Origin: JBAXTZ01 sp041666525
Lineage (GTDB): Bacteria; Bacillota; Negativicutes; JBAXTZ01
Reading direction: 5' to 3'
Assembly (NCBI GenBank): GCA_041666525.1
Contig: JBAYGT010000007.1
Coordinates: 1 to 64,000 of the forward strand
DNA length: 64,000 bases
Position numbers and translations under genes: made by a program. The stretch's first letter is position 1. The number at the start of each line of letters is the position of its first letter. The notes below the pieces were generated by a model. That model did no database searches, was not told the DNA's origin, and was given only the letters and a program-made list of their open reading frames with translations. This document shows positions 17,310 through 26,114 of this stretch, one piece after another.

Positions 17310-18332
17310 ATGAAAAAAAACTGCGCAATAGTTGTACTATTGATTTGTGCATTGTTATCCGGTTGCGGTGTTTCTGATACCGCCAAGGCTGACAAGACGA
17401 AAGTTGGCTTGATACTGAATTTTTGCGGATCGACTGACAAAGGCCGCAACCAATCGGCCGACGGTGGATTGCATGCGGCGTATCGCGATTTTGGTAATAA
17501 TATCGAGACTAAAATGTTTGAAACTGCGGCAAACAATGAAAATGAAGAATATTTGCTCCGCTTGCTTGCGGCTAACGATTACAAATTAGTGTTTTTGTTT
17601 GATAATGAGCTGGGCGGGCGATTGCCGCAGATTGCTGCTGTTTATCCCAATACCCGGTTTGTGCGCTTGGATAGTATTTATCAATCGGCGATTGGCAACC
17701 TGCAAGAGGTTGACTTTGACGAGCAATCAGCCGGATTGGCGGCGGGAGTTTTAGCCGGATTGACAAGCAAGACCGGAAAGATCGGTTTTGTTGATTATAG
17801 TGCTGAAAACAACCAGTCACGTTACGAACAAGCTTTTCTGCGCGGGATAAAAGAGACGAACCGAACTTGCGAGTTAGTAGCAATAACCAAAGAAGAGCTG
17901 GCAGCGCTGCAAAAACCCGAACCGGCAAAAACTAAACCAGCTATAGATCAGAAGTCCAATGCTGCCAAAAAAGTTGATGTTATCTTTGTAAATGGTATGT
18001 ATGCGGATCAACTGGCGCTAATAAACAGTTATCTGACGCAGCCGGTCAAAATAATCACTTGCGGTGCAAATCCGCTTGCGGACTTGACGAAAGCGCAATC
18101 CCGGTTGGTACTTGCAGCGGTGTTTAAAAATACTGGAGCAGTGTTGTATAATATCGTCAAACAAAATTTGAACGGAAAGTTTCAAACCGGAGTGGTGCAC
18201 TACGGTTTGGATAACGGTATGGACGTTCAAATTAACGATGATTCGGGCGGGTTGACGGCAGAGCAGAAAGTTCTTTATGAAAAAATCCGCAAAAACCTTA
18301 TTAATAATCAGCAAGGGGCAGTAAATAAATGA
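17310..18332 (+). CDS. BMP/PnrA-like substrate-binding lipoprotein
   Basis: The product is 340 residues with a lipoprotein signal (MKKNCAIVVLLICALLSGCG). The mature part follows the basic membrane protein (BMP/PnrA, Med) family of periplasmic-binding-like proteins: KVGLIL, STDKGRNQSADGGLHAA, NTRFVRLDS, DEQSAGLAAGVLAG and TGKIGFVDY. Relatives bind nucleosides for ABC transport. Here a Lys/Pro-rich insertion (about residues 200-220) interrupts the fold and no transporter genes are adjacent, so a role in sensing is possible. The ATG is 3 bases after the transporter stop and its own stop overlaps the next ATG. Confidence 0.75.
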   Translation: MKKNCAIVVLLICALLSGCGVSDTAKADKTKVGLILNFCGSTDKGRNQSADGGLHAAYRDFGNNIETKMFETAANNENEEYLLRLLAANDYKLVFLFDNELGGRLPQIAAVYPNTRFVRLDSIYQSAIGNLQEVDFDEQSAGLAAGVLAGLTSKTGKIGFVDYSAENNQSRYEQAFLRGIKETNRTCELVAITKEELAALQKPEPAKTKPAIDQKSNAAKKVDVIFVNGMYADQLALINSYLTQPVKIITCGANPLADLTKAQSRLVLAAVFKNTGAVLYNIVKQNLNGKFQTGVVHYGLDNGMDVQINDDSGGLTAEQKVLYEKIRKNLINNQQGAVNK

Positions 18333-20143
18333 AATATGTGGTTACTACCGGGTTTTCCAAAATAAACGCTTTGAAAACCGAGGGCGTAAACGCGGCAAAG
18401 CGCAATGACTGGGTGGCGGCGCGCAACTGCTTTGCTAACGCCATCGCTCAAGGTGCGAGCGACAGCGAAACGGTGCGGAATTTGGCAGTAAGTTGTTTGC
18501 GTGTCAATGATGTTATGGAGGCTACACGCGCCTACAAAAAATTGCTAGAGCTGGTTCCGGATAACGTACAATACCTGAGAGAGGCCGGCTCGTTGTTTTT
18601 TGATGCCGGAATGTTTGTTGATGCTGAAGCGGCTTGGCGCAGGTGTCCGGTAGATTTGTTGCAGCAACACCAATTGTGCAGGGCGATTCTGATGCAGGAA
18701 ACGGCAAGTGCGGAATTGTTGGCAGAAGCCGACAATTTGCTCAAGAAAATTGTCGGCAGAATTGCAGGATTTGACGAAATAATGCTCAAGGGGACACTCG
18801 CGCACCGCAACAAAGACAATGAAAATGCTGCTAAATGGTTCAAGATGGCGGCGGACCTGCGGCCGGGAGATATTTCGGCGCTTAGTAATCTCGCTAAAAT
18901 TCAAAAAGCTGGCCGCGATGCGGCGGGATTTGCGGAAACTGCGCGCAAAATTTGCAAAATTCAGCCGGATTGCGAGTGGTTATGTGAAGATCTTGGCGAA
19001 GAACGCCCGGGACCGCTGCCGAATGACGAAATTGAGCTGATGATTCGAAGCGCGATTGAGCATCGGGCATCGGCTGCTAACTGGAACGGCATGGCGAAAT
19101 TCTACCAGAGCCGACTGCAATTGCATGCGGCACGGTTGGCATTTGACAAAGCGCTTGAAGTTGCTAAAGGCACACCGGACGAAGTAAAGCTTTTATGGAA
19201 CTGCAGTTTGTTAATGTTGTTGATGGGGAGTTTTGAAGAGGGCTGCAAGTTATACGAATCCCGGCTGGAGTTAAGCGGGATGATTCACGTTTCCAAAATT
19301 ATGCCGCAATGGAATGGTGAGCCGTTGTTCGGGAAAACGCTTATGGTATATTCCGAACAGGGGATGGGCGATATTCTCCAGTTTGTGCGGTTTGTGCCGC
19401 TGATAAAGCAAATGTTTGGCGGAACGATAAATTTGGTGGTGCAAAAACCGTTAGTACCGCTATTTAAGAATATTCCTTATGTTGACAATGTTCTGGAGTA
19501 TATTCCCGGAGTGCAGGCACAGGAAATCTGCCGCTATGATTATGCGGTGGCAATGCTCAGTTTGCCGCTACGGATGAATTTGCCTTATGTTGCCTATCCG
19601 CGGGATAAGTATATCGATGTTTCCGGATTGGAATGTAGCGCGGACATAAAAAAAATCACTGCGGACATTCGCAGTGATAAACGCTTGAAAATTGGTTTTT
19701 GCTCGAGTGGTAATCCGGATTTGCCGCGTACCAAAATTCGCGACTGCCCATTGGAACACATTCAGCCGTTGTTGGAAATTGAAGAAGTGCTGTGGGTAAA
19801 TCTCAATAAAAATCTGGCCGATTATGATTTTGGCGCGAATACGATTAATCCAATGAACGCGGTACGCGATTTTGTGGATACTGCGGCATTAGTTGAAAGC
19901 TGCGATGTGATTTTGACCGTGGATACCGCTATAGCGCATCTTTCCGGCGCGCTCGGCAAGCCGGTTTGGTTATTGTTGTTCTTTGAATCCGAGTGGCGCT
20001 GGGGTGTAAATGTTGAAGACAACTTCTGGTATCCAACGATGCGGATTTTCCGCCAGCCGACCTTTGGTGATTGGGCTGATTGTGTGCAGAGAGTGCGCAC
20101 AGAGATTGGCAACAGTATTAAAAAAACTGCCAAAGCTCTTTAA
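18329..20143 (+). CDS. TPR protein fused to a heptosyltransferase-like glycosyltransferase domain
   Basis: The 604-residue product begins with tetratricopeptide-like repeats (about 1-310, several A..YKKLLELVPDN / FKMAADLRPGD units). It continues into a GT9-like glycosyltransferase domain (about 340-600): SEQGMGDILQFVRFVPL, the IGFCSSGNPDLPRTKIRDCPLE sugar-nucleotide segment and VDTAIAHLSGALGKPVWLLL. Such fusions are found in diderm bacteria and are linked to glycosylation of surface proteins or polysaccharides. The ATG overlaps the lipoprotein stop (ATGA), implying translational coupling. No signal peptide. The 3' end overlaps the convergent TauE gene by 26 bases. Confidence 0.8.
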   Translation: MKYVVTTGFSKINALKTEGVNAAKRNDWVAARNCFANAIAQGASDSETVRNLAVSCLRVNDVMEATRAYKKLLELVPDNVQYLREAGSLFFDAGMFVDAEAAWRRCPVDLLQQHQLCRAILMQETASAELLAEADNLLKKIVGRIAGFDEIMLKGTLAHRNKDNENAAKWFKMAADLRPGDISALSNLAKIQKAGRDAAGFAETARKICKIQPDCEWLCEDLGEERPGPLPNDEIELMIRSAIEHRASAANWNGMAKFYQSRLQLHAARLAFDKALEVAKGTPDEVKLLWNCSLLMLLMGSFEEGCKLYESRLELSGMIHVSKIMPQWNGEPLFGKTLMVYSEQGMGDILQFVRFVPLIKQMFGGTINLVVQKPLVPLFKNIPYVDNVLEYIPGVQAQEICRYDYAVAMLSLPLRMNLPYVAYPRDKYIDVSGLECSADIKKITADIRSDKRLKIGFCSSGNPDLPRTKIRDCPLEHIQPLLEIEEVLWVNLNKNLADYDFGANTINPMNAVRDFVDTAALVESCDVILTVDTAIAHLSGALGKPVWLLLFFESEWRWGVNVEDNFWYPTMRIFRQPTFGDWADCVQRVRTEIGNSIKKTAKAL

Positions 20144-20876
20144 TTATCAGCAACAATGTCATAATAACGAACAGCGGTTTAATATACTCGGCGCCTTTTT
20201 TGATAGCCAGTTTTGCGCCAAGCCGGGCGCCGATAATCATTATCAACCCCATCGGGATACCGTAGCGGTAGTCAATCTGGTTTAAACAGGCAAAAGTTAT
20301 TAACGCTGCAAGGTTGCTGGTGAGGTTGAGTGCTTTGGCGTTGGCGGAGGCTTCGACAAAATCGAAACCCATATACAAAAAGCAGAAAATCAAAAACGAT
20401 CCGGCGCCCGGACCGAAAAAACCGTCATAGAAACCTAGCCCGCCGGCAAACAGAAACGCCAGCGCCAGTTCGCGGTGCGATGAGCCGATATAGGACGATT
20501 CATCGCCCCAGTTTTTTTTCATAACTGTATAAATCGTGACGGCAATCAACAGGACGATTATCAGCGGTTTGAGGATTGCATTGGAAATATGCTGGACAGC
20601 AAATACGCCGAGTACGGCGCCCAGAAAAGTAAAGGGAATTTGCTTGAGTACCAGCCGCAGGTTTAATTTTCCGGCACGGATGAAAGTTACGGCGCTGGCA
20701 GCGGTGCCGATTGAACTTGCCATTTTGTTGGTACCAAGCGCCAAAGCTGGCGGCATCCCGGCAAGCAACAGTGCTGGTAGGGAAATCAAACCGCCGCCAC
20801 CCGCCATCGCGTCAACAAACGCTGCGACAAAACCGGCAACTAGTAGTGGCAACAGCAGATAAACGTCAAAAGGCAT
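20118..20876 (-). CDS. TauE/SafE (TSUP) family anion permease
   Basis: This 252-residue membrane protein has about eight helices in two repeated halves. Each half has a characteristic glycine-rich turn: FVDAMAGGGGLISLPALL after helix 1 and FYDGFFGPGAGSFLIF after helix 5. The TSUP family exports or imports sulphur-containing anions such as sulphite, sulphoacetate or taurine. The ATG follows a GGAGAAA-type ribosome-binding site. It is downstream of the DUF896 gene on the same strand with 13 bases between, so the two are probably co-transcribed. Confidence 0.88.
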   Translation of the reverse strand: MPFDVYLLLPLLVAGFVAAFVDAMAGGGGLISLPALLLAGMPPALALGTNKMASSIGTAASAVTFIRAGKLNLRLVLKQIPFTFLGAVLGVFAVQHISNAILKPLIIVLLIAVTIYTVMKKNWGDESSYIGSSHRELALAFLFAGGLGFYDGFFGPGAGSFLIFCFLYMGFDFVEASANAKALNLTSNLAALITFACLNQIDYRYGIPMGLIMIIGARLGAKLAIKKGAEYIKPLFVIMTLLLIIKELWQFF

Positions 20877-20889
20877 AGTTTTTCTCCGA

Positions 20890-21078
20890 TCAATGTACTT
20901 TCGGTTCGTTTTCTACGACGGTGACGCAATCTAGCTGCGTCTTGACCTGCGCTTTGATACCGTCGAGATATTCACGGCGCAAAACAGCTTGTTCTGCGAT
21001 CTCTTCGTCGGCAAGTCCGACGGTTTTCTTTTTGTTTGCCAATTCATTGATGCGTGCGATTAAGTCTTTTATCTCCAT
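20890..21078 (-). CDS. DUF896 (YnzC/YnzC-like) small protein
   Basis: This is a 62-residue cytoplasmic protein predicted to form a short helical hairpin. The family signature is clear: ARINELANKKKTVGLADEEIAEQAVLRREYLDGIKAQVKTQL (read as separate helices about 7-16 and 22-48). DUF896 proteins occur across firmicutes; B. subtilis YnzC is LexA-controlled, but no SOS box is recognised here. It is first in a two-gene unit with the TauE permease. Confidence 0.88.
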   Translation of the reverse strand: MEIKDLIARINELANKKKTVGLADEEIAEQAVLRREYLDGIKAQVKTQLDCVTVVENEPKVH

Positions 21079-21237
21079 TGTTGGTTAAACCTCTCAGAAT
21101 AAGAATTTTTCATAGTATAATATGGATGGGAACTGTTTTCAAATAAAAATGCCGAAATTTGAAAATAACGAAAAAGAAATTGCTTTTAGCATCAATCATG
21201 TCGCCTTTGAAGTAGTATGAAGTGAGAATGTATTTCA

Positions 21238-22248
21238 ATGTTAAAAAAATTCTTTTGGCTATTGACAATTATTGGTGTGGTTTTATTTGGTTTTTGGGGT
21301 TGGGACAAACTGTTTGCCCCACCTGAGCCAATCAAACAAACGCAATTTTTAATGGATACTATCATTGAGATAACTGCCTACGGCGCAAATGCCGAAGCCG
21401 CAGAAAACCAGGCATTTGCCGAAGTACAACGGTTGCATAAGATCTTTGACCGCTTTGACAAGGCGAGTGAAACGTCGCAAATAAATGCCAACGCCGGAAT
21501 CAAACCAGTAAAAGTATCTAAAGATGTTCTTGTTTGTGTCCGCCGTAGCGCTGAACTGAGCGCAAAGTTGGATAACGCATTTGATATTACCATCGGACCG
21601 CTGACTAAATTGTGGGGCATTGGCCACAAAGATGATTTTGTACCTGCAGCCGGACAAATAAAAACGCTATTGCCATTGGTGGATTATCACAACATTGTTA
21701 TTGACGAACAGAACCAAACAGTGTTCTTAACCAAAAGTGGTATGAAACTGGATTTTGGCGGTGTTGCCAAGGGTTATGCTTGTGACAGATTGGTTGAAGT
21801 GCTGAAAGCCAACGGTATTAAATCGGCGTTGGTAAATGCCGGTGGTGATGTTCGCGTTATCGGTAACCGTAGTGACGGTAAACCGTGGCGAATCGGTATT
21901 CAGGATCCCCGCAACCCGGATAAAATGCTCGGCTCACTGGCGTTGGACAACTGGGATACGATGGAAACGAGTGGCGATTATCAGCGCTATATCGAGGTGA
22001 ACGGCATTCGCTATTCACATATTCTTGATCCCAAAACCGGCAGTCAGCCGCGGACGGTTAAAGCGGTCACTGTAATTTGTAATAATTCATTAGATGGGGA
22101 TATTTTCTCCACGGCGTTGTTTATTCTCGGAGTGGATGAAGGCAAAAAACTACTCAAACAGTTTCCCGGTGTTGAGGCGGTTTTTTCGACAACTGACGGG
22201 AAAACAATTCTTACAGACGGCTTGAAAAACAAAATGAAAATTGATTGA
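21238..22248 (+). CDS. apbE: FAD:protein FMN transferase
   Basis: ApbE attaches FMN covalently to threonine residues of Rnf/Nqr-type subunits and other periplasmic flavoproteins. The 336-residue product begins with an uncleaved or lipid-free signal-anchor helix (FFWLLTIIGVVLFGFWGWDKLF), placing it outside the cytoplasmic membrane. Family motifs are MDTIIEITAYG, DFGGVAKGYACD near residue 180, NAGGDVRVIG near 200 and SHILDPKTGSQP near 262. The ribosome-binding site before the ATG is weak. The Nudix gene begins 14 bases downstream. Confidence 0.9.
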   Translation: MLKKFFWLLTIIGVVLFGFWGWDKLFAPPEPIKQTQFLMDTIIEITAYGANAEAAENQAFAEVQRLHKIFDRFDKASETSQINANAGIKPVKVSKDVLVCVRRSAELSAKLDNAFDITIGPLTKLWGIGHKDDFVPAAGQIKTLLPLVDYHNIVIDEQNQTVFLTKSGMKLDFGGVAKGYACDRLVEVLKANGIKSALVNAGGDVRVIGNRSDGKPWRIGIQDPRNPDKMLGSLALDNWDTMETSGDYQRYIEVNGIRYSHILDPKTGSQPRTVKAVTVICNNSLDGDIFSTALFILGVDEGKKLLKQFPGVEAVFSTTDGKTILTDGLKNKMKID

Positions 22249-22262
22249 GAGATAGCGAAACT

Positions 22263-22910
22263 ATGGGCAGGAATGAATTGACTTTTACTAAAATTGCCGC
22301 GCTAATGCGGCAACATCTGCCGGAACATACACCGACGCGGCGCACGGCGGTGCTTGTACCGCTGATGGAAACGACTAATGGCCTCGAGGTGTTGTTTCAG
22401 GTGCGGTCATTTGATTTGAATTGGCAGCCGGGCGATATTTGTTTTCCCGGCGGACACTATGAAGATGGCGATGAAACGATGCAAAATACCGTGGTGCGCG
22501 AAACGTCCGAGGAATTAGGACTGCCCGCCGAATGTATTGAGGTGTTTGGTAAAGTTGGGGCATTCAACAGTCCGTTAGGGATGGAAGTGCATATTTTCGC
22601 GGGGCGGTTGCATGCAGAGATGGAAGACATCCGGCTTGATCCGGACGAAGTGCAAGAATGTTTTACTGTGCCGCTTCCGTGGCTGATAGAGCATCAGCCA
22701 CAGCGTGCAATTATCAAGCACGGTACAAAACCTGGTGACAACTTCCCGTTCGATTTATTGTGTGGTTACTCCGACGACTGGAAAATTCGTCAAAAATACC
22801 CGGTGTTGTTTTATAATTACAATAACCGGATTATTTGGGGTTTGACCGCGGAAGTATTAGTCAGGTTTTTAAATGTAATTGCGGAAAAACGACCAAAGGG
22901 AGAAAAATAA
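22263..22910 (+). CDS. Nudix hydrolase, CoA pyrophosphatase type
   Basis: The 215-residue product carries a Nudix box in GGHYEDGDETMQNTVVRE and the following TSEELGL, with the preceding QPGDICFPGG that marks the NUDT7/YeaB-like coenzyme A pyrophosphatases. These cleave CoA and its esters to acyl-phosphopantetheine and 3',5'-ADP. The ATG at 22263 is used here; an in-frame TTG at 22245 overlapping apbE is an alternative. The stop overlaps the start of the SGNH esterase (TAATG), so the two are translationally coupled. Confidence 0.85.
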   Translation: MGRNELTFTKIAALMRQHLPEHTPTRRTAVLVPLMETTNGLEVLFQVRSFDLNWQPGDICFPGGHYEDGDETMQNTVVRETSEELGLPAECIEVFGKVGAFNSPLGMEVHIFAGRLHAEMEDIRLDPDEVQECFTVPLPWLIEHQPQRAIIKHGTKPGDNFPFDLLCGYSDDWKIRQKYPVLFYNYNNRIIWGLTAEVLVRFLNVIAEKRPKGEK

Positions 22911-23920
22911 TGGAGAAGGAAATACCTGTTCATAATAAGGGAATTAATTATTTTGGCCGCTGGGATTTTAGCCGCCCGGGCGTCGCGCGCATTGGTTGGG
23001 GATCGGCCTATATTAAGGTGCGGTTTACCGGTAATAGCCTGAGTATAAAATTAATTGATGCTCCGGATAATTGGTGGCAGTTCAGTGTGGACGGCGCGCC
23101 GTTTGAAAAATTCCAGGCCAAAGCGCCGGTTATTGAACTGGAAGCCGGTTTGTCTGACGGTGAACACGATTTGTTTTTGTTCCGTCGTACGGAAGGCGGT
23201 CTGGGGATCAGTCAGTTCGGCGGCTTGATATTGGCAAATGGCGGACAAGTGCTGGAGCATGATTTTTCAAAAAACCGTTGCATAGAATTTGTTGGTAACT
23301 CGATAGTTTGCGGGTTTCGCAACGCCGGGCAGGATTGGGATGATGAAGACAGTTATATGGCTTTTTCGGTACAGCTGGCGCGGTTGTTAAACGCTGACTG
23401 GAGTTGCGTTTCAATTTCCGGAATCGGTGTCGTGCATAACTATGACGAGCCGTGGCCGCCATCCATGCCGCATTTGCAGGATTATTATGCGCAAACGTAC
23501 AAATGTGAGACAGAACCGCGTTGGAATTTCACCTGCGGTCAACCGGATGTTGTGCTTGTTGCTACTGGTACTAACGATTTTACCGATGTCAACAGAAAAC
23601 CTGCCGCGGCTGAATTTAAAAAAGGTTATAGTGAATTGATTGAAGTTATCCGTTTGAATAACCCGCTTGCCAAAATAATTTGTACCGAACCGATTCCCGG
23701 TTGGGCCGGACCGCTTTGCCGGGATTGGATCAGCGAATTAGTTAAGTATTATAATGTTAATGGCGACAATGACGTTCATTATCTTGCTGTTAATGTTCCT
23801 GAACCGTTGTTGTTGGATGAACATTATGTCGGCGACGGCACGCATCCGAACATTCTTGGTGGCGCGATTATTGCCGGGTATCTTAAAGAAAAAATTGCGA
23901 ATATCGTTGGATGGAACTGA
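22910..23920 (+). CDS. CE2-like SGNH-fold carbohydrate esterase
   Basis: This 336-residue protein has an N-terminal beta-sandwich typical of family-2 carbohydrate esterases (about 10-120, VKVRFTGNSLSIKL-type strands) and then an SGNH/GDSL hydrolase domain. Catalytic elements are the block I serine in FVGNSIVCG (about residue 128), block III GTNDF (about 222) and the Asp-His pair in GDGTHPN (about 306-309). Family members remove acetyl groups from polysaccharides. Block I reads GNS rather than the usual GDS. There is no signal peptide. It is coupled to the Nudix gene upstream and to the GH20 gene downstream. Confidence 0.82.
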   Translation: MEKEIPVHNKGINYFGRWDFSRPGVARIGWGSAYIKVRFTGNSLSIKLIDAPDNWWQFSVDGAPFEKFQAKAPVIELEAGLSDGEHDLFLFRRTEGGLGISQFGGLILANGGQVLEHDFSKNRCIEFVGNSIVCGFRNAGQDWDDEDSYMAFSVQLARLLNADWSCVSISGIGVVHNYDEPWPPSMPHLQDYYAQTYKCETEPRWNFTCGQPDVVLVATGTNDFTDVNRKPAAAEFKKGYSELIEVIRLNNPLAKIICTEPIPGWAGPLCRDWISELVKYYNVNGDNDVHYLAVNVPEPLLLDEHYVGDGTHPNILGGAIIAGYLKEKIANIVGWN

Positions 23921-25491
23921 TGAAAACTGAAAATACAAATAAAACTTATTTAACAGGTTTGCTGCCTAAACCAAAATCAGTGCGCCGGAAGAACTGTGCG
24001 GGTTTTGAACTAAGAACCGGCACGAATATTGTAAGTTGCGCTGCTGCGCGAACCGGCGCCCAGTTGCTTGTTGCACATTTACTAGAAGCCGGAATAAACG
24101 CAGAATTAAAAAAACCATCTGCCAAAGCAAACAAAGCCGTAATATTTGAGCGCGCGGCCAATTTTGCGCCCGAAGGCTATGCCATCGATATTTCATCACG
24201 ACGGATGCTTGTGCAGGCGTCTTCAGCGGCAGGTTTTTTTTACGCCGCGCAGACATTAACACAATTACTGACCGCAAAAATGACAGACAGCGTAATATCA
24301 ATTCCGGCACTTTGCATCAAAGACCAGCCGCGGTTTAAGTGGCGCGGCCTTATGCTCGACTGTTGCCGGCATTTTTTTTCAATAGCCGAACTCAAAAAAA
24401 TCATCGATACGATGGCATCACTAAAATTAAATGTCTTTCATTGGCATTTAACTGAAGATCAAGCCTGGCGGATAGAAATCAAAAAATATCCCAAACTTAC
24501 TGAGCAGGCGGCTTGGCGCGCACATAGCGGTTTCGGAATGCCGGACGGTGTTACTCCGCACTACAAGAACGGAAAATACGGCGGTTATTATACACAGGAT
24601 GATGCCAAAGAGATTGTCCGTTATGCCGCGGAGCGGTTTATCACGGTTGTTCCGGAAATCGAATTGCCCGGGCACAGCACGGCGCCGTTGTACGTATATC
24701 CTGAACTGGGTTGTACCGGCGGACCGTATGAACTTGAGTCAACCGGCGGAGTGTTTAATGAAGTATATTGCGCCGGAAACGATAAGGTGTTCGAGTTTTT
24801 GCGCAATGTTTTTGATGAAATATTGGCGATTTTTCCGTCCAAGTACATCCATATCGGCGGCGACGAGTGCCCGAAGGATCGTTGGCGTGAGTGTCTAAAA
24901 TGCCAGAAAAGGATCAAGCGCGAAGGCTTGAAGGACGAGGATAAGCTGCAGAGCTGGTTTGTGCGTCAGATTGAGCAGTACCTGAATCAACACAATCGTA
25001 ACCTGATTGGCTGGGATGAAATTCTCGAAGGAGGATTGGCGCCGAACGCAACGGTCATGAGTTGGCGCGGCAATGTCGGTGGAATTGCTGCCGCAAATAT
25101 GGGACATGATGTCGTAATGACACCGACTACTAATTGCTATTTGGACTATATCCAGAGTAGCCAACCTGAAGAACCCAAAGCCATACCGGGCGGATTCCTG
25201 CCAATAGAAAAAGTTTATGAGCTTGAGCCGGTTCCTAAGGAAATCAAGCCGTTGCAACGCAAGCATGTTATCGGCGGTCAGGCGAACATGTGGACGGAAT
25301 ATGTACAGACTGATGAGCATTTGGAATATATGATTTTCCCGCGGCTGTGTGCACTTGCGGAAGTAGTTTGGAGTCCGAGAACCGGACGGAATTGGGCGGA
25401 TTTCAGCAAGCGGCTGGATGCGGCGGGCGAGCGGTTGCGAGTGCGCGGAGTGAATTATCGTCAACCGAAATCGAGCGTTCCAAAAAAATAA
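23920..25491 (+). CDS. Glycoside hydrolase family 20 beta-N-acetylhexosaminidase
   Basis: This 523-residue enzyme removes terminal GlcNAc or GalNAc. A GH20b N-terminal alpha/beta domain (about 10-125) is followed by the catalytic barrel starting FKWRGLMLDCCRHF, with FHWHLTEDQAWRIEI, VPEIELPGHS and the catalytic pair Asp315-Glu316 in HIGGDE; a WGGQANMWTEYV-type segment closes the barrel. Lack of a signal peptide means it works in the cytoplasm on imported sugars. The ATG at 23920 overlaps the esterase stop; an in-frame ATG at 23911 is possible. Confidence 0.92.
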   Translation: MKTENTNKTYLTGLLPKPKSVRRKNCAGFELRTGTNIVSCAAARTGAQLLVAHLLEAGINAELKKPSAKANKAVIFERAANFAPEGYAIDISSRRMLVQASSAAGFFYAAQTLTQLLTAKMTDSVISIPALCIKDQPRFKWRGLMLDCCRHFFSIAELKKIIDTMASLKLNVFHWHLTEDQAWRIEIKKYPKLTEQAAWRAHSGFGMPDGVTPHYKNGKYGGYYTQDDAKEIVRYAAERFITVVPEIELPGHSTAPLYVYPELGCTGGPYELESTGGVFNEVYCAGNDKVFEFLRNVFDEILAIFPSKYIHIGGDECPKDRWRECLKCQKRIKREGLKDEDKLQSWFVRQIEQYLNQHNRNLIGWDEILEGGLAPNATVMSWRGNVGGIAAANMGHDVVMTPTTNCYLDYIQSSQPEEPKAIPGGFLPIEKVYELEPVPKEIKPLQRKHVIGGQANMWTEYVQTDEHLEYMIFPRLCALAEVVWSPRTGRNWADFSKRLDAAGERLRVRGVNYRQPKSSVPKK

Positions 25492-25519
25492 ATCCAAACT
25501 AAAAGACTGTTAGGAGTAG

Positions 25520-26011
25520 ATGAGGGTGAAAACAACAACTATTGCAAAATATGCGATGTTTGCGGGTCTGGTATTTGTCGCCACATATGTATTGAAAATC
25601 CCAATATTTCATGGATTGCCGCATATGGGCGATGCGGTGATAATGACTTTGGCGTTGACGTTTGGCAAAAATGCCGGCGCTGCCGCTGGAGCACTTGGTG
25701 CTACACTATCAGCGTTGTTAAGTGGCTATAACATTATTTGGGCACCGGCAAGTTTTTGCATTCATGGCTTGGAAGGCTATGTCGTCGGTCTGATCGCCTA
25801 CCGGAGCAAGTCACTGTTACGCAGGTTGATTGCGCTTGTTATCGGCAGTTTGATTATGGCGGTACTCTACCAGAGTGTGTCATATCTGCTTTATGGAGCG
25901 GGCGGCGCGATTCCTCAGTTGATTGGCAATCTGCTGCAATTTACGAGCGGCATTGTCGGTGCATTGATTTTGACTCCGGCACTGGAGCGGGTAACAGAAA
26001 GTATTGATTAG
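25520..26011 (+). CDS. ECF transporter S component, substrate unknown
   Basis: This is a 163-residue membrane protein with five to six hydrophobic helices. The N-terminal IAKYAMFAGLVFVATYVLKIPI resembles the S (substrate-capture) components of energy-coupling factor vitamin transporters, and the second part ALTFGKNAGAAAGALGATLSALL contains the small-residue helix that docks the T subunit. No EcfA or EcfT genes are adjacent, so it would share a common ECF module. It follows the GH20 gene by 28 bases with a TAGGAG ribosome-binding site. Confidence 0.72.
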   Translation: MRVKTTTIAKYAMFAGLVFVATYVLKIPIFHGLPHMGDAVIMTLALTFGKNAGAAAGALGATLSALLSGYNIIWAPASFCIHGLEGYVVGLIAYRSKSLLRRLIALVIGSLIMAVLYQSVSYLLYGAGGAIPQLIGNLLQFTSGIVGALILTPALERVTESID

Positions 26012-26051
26012 TTGGAGAGCGATGATCGCTGAGTAGAATTAAAAAAGTTTA

Positions 26052-26072
26052 TGCGGAAAATCACATTCCGCA
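26052..26072. repeat. Short hairpin between the ECF and kinase-like genes
   Basis: TGCGGAA (26052-26058) pairs with TTCCGCA (26066-26072) in a perfect 7-bp stem. No T-run follows on either side, so it is unlikely to be a terminator. Confidence 0.3.
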
Positions 26073-26114
26073 ATATGATCCGAAGAATATAACTATGCAG
26101 AGGAGCTGGTAAAT

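Noticed and set aside
26012..26114. Short frame reading KKVYAENHIPQYDPKNITMQ and ending just before the kinase-like gene
   Set aside because: It reads like the end of a protein but has no start or ribosome-binding site, and the hairpin at 26052-26072 lies within it; it may be a relic but cannot be supported as a gene.
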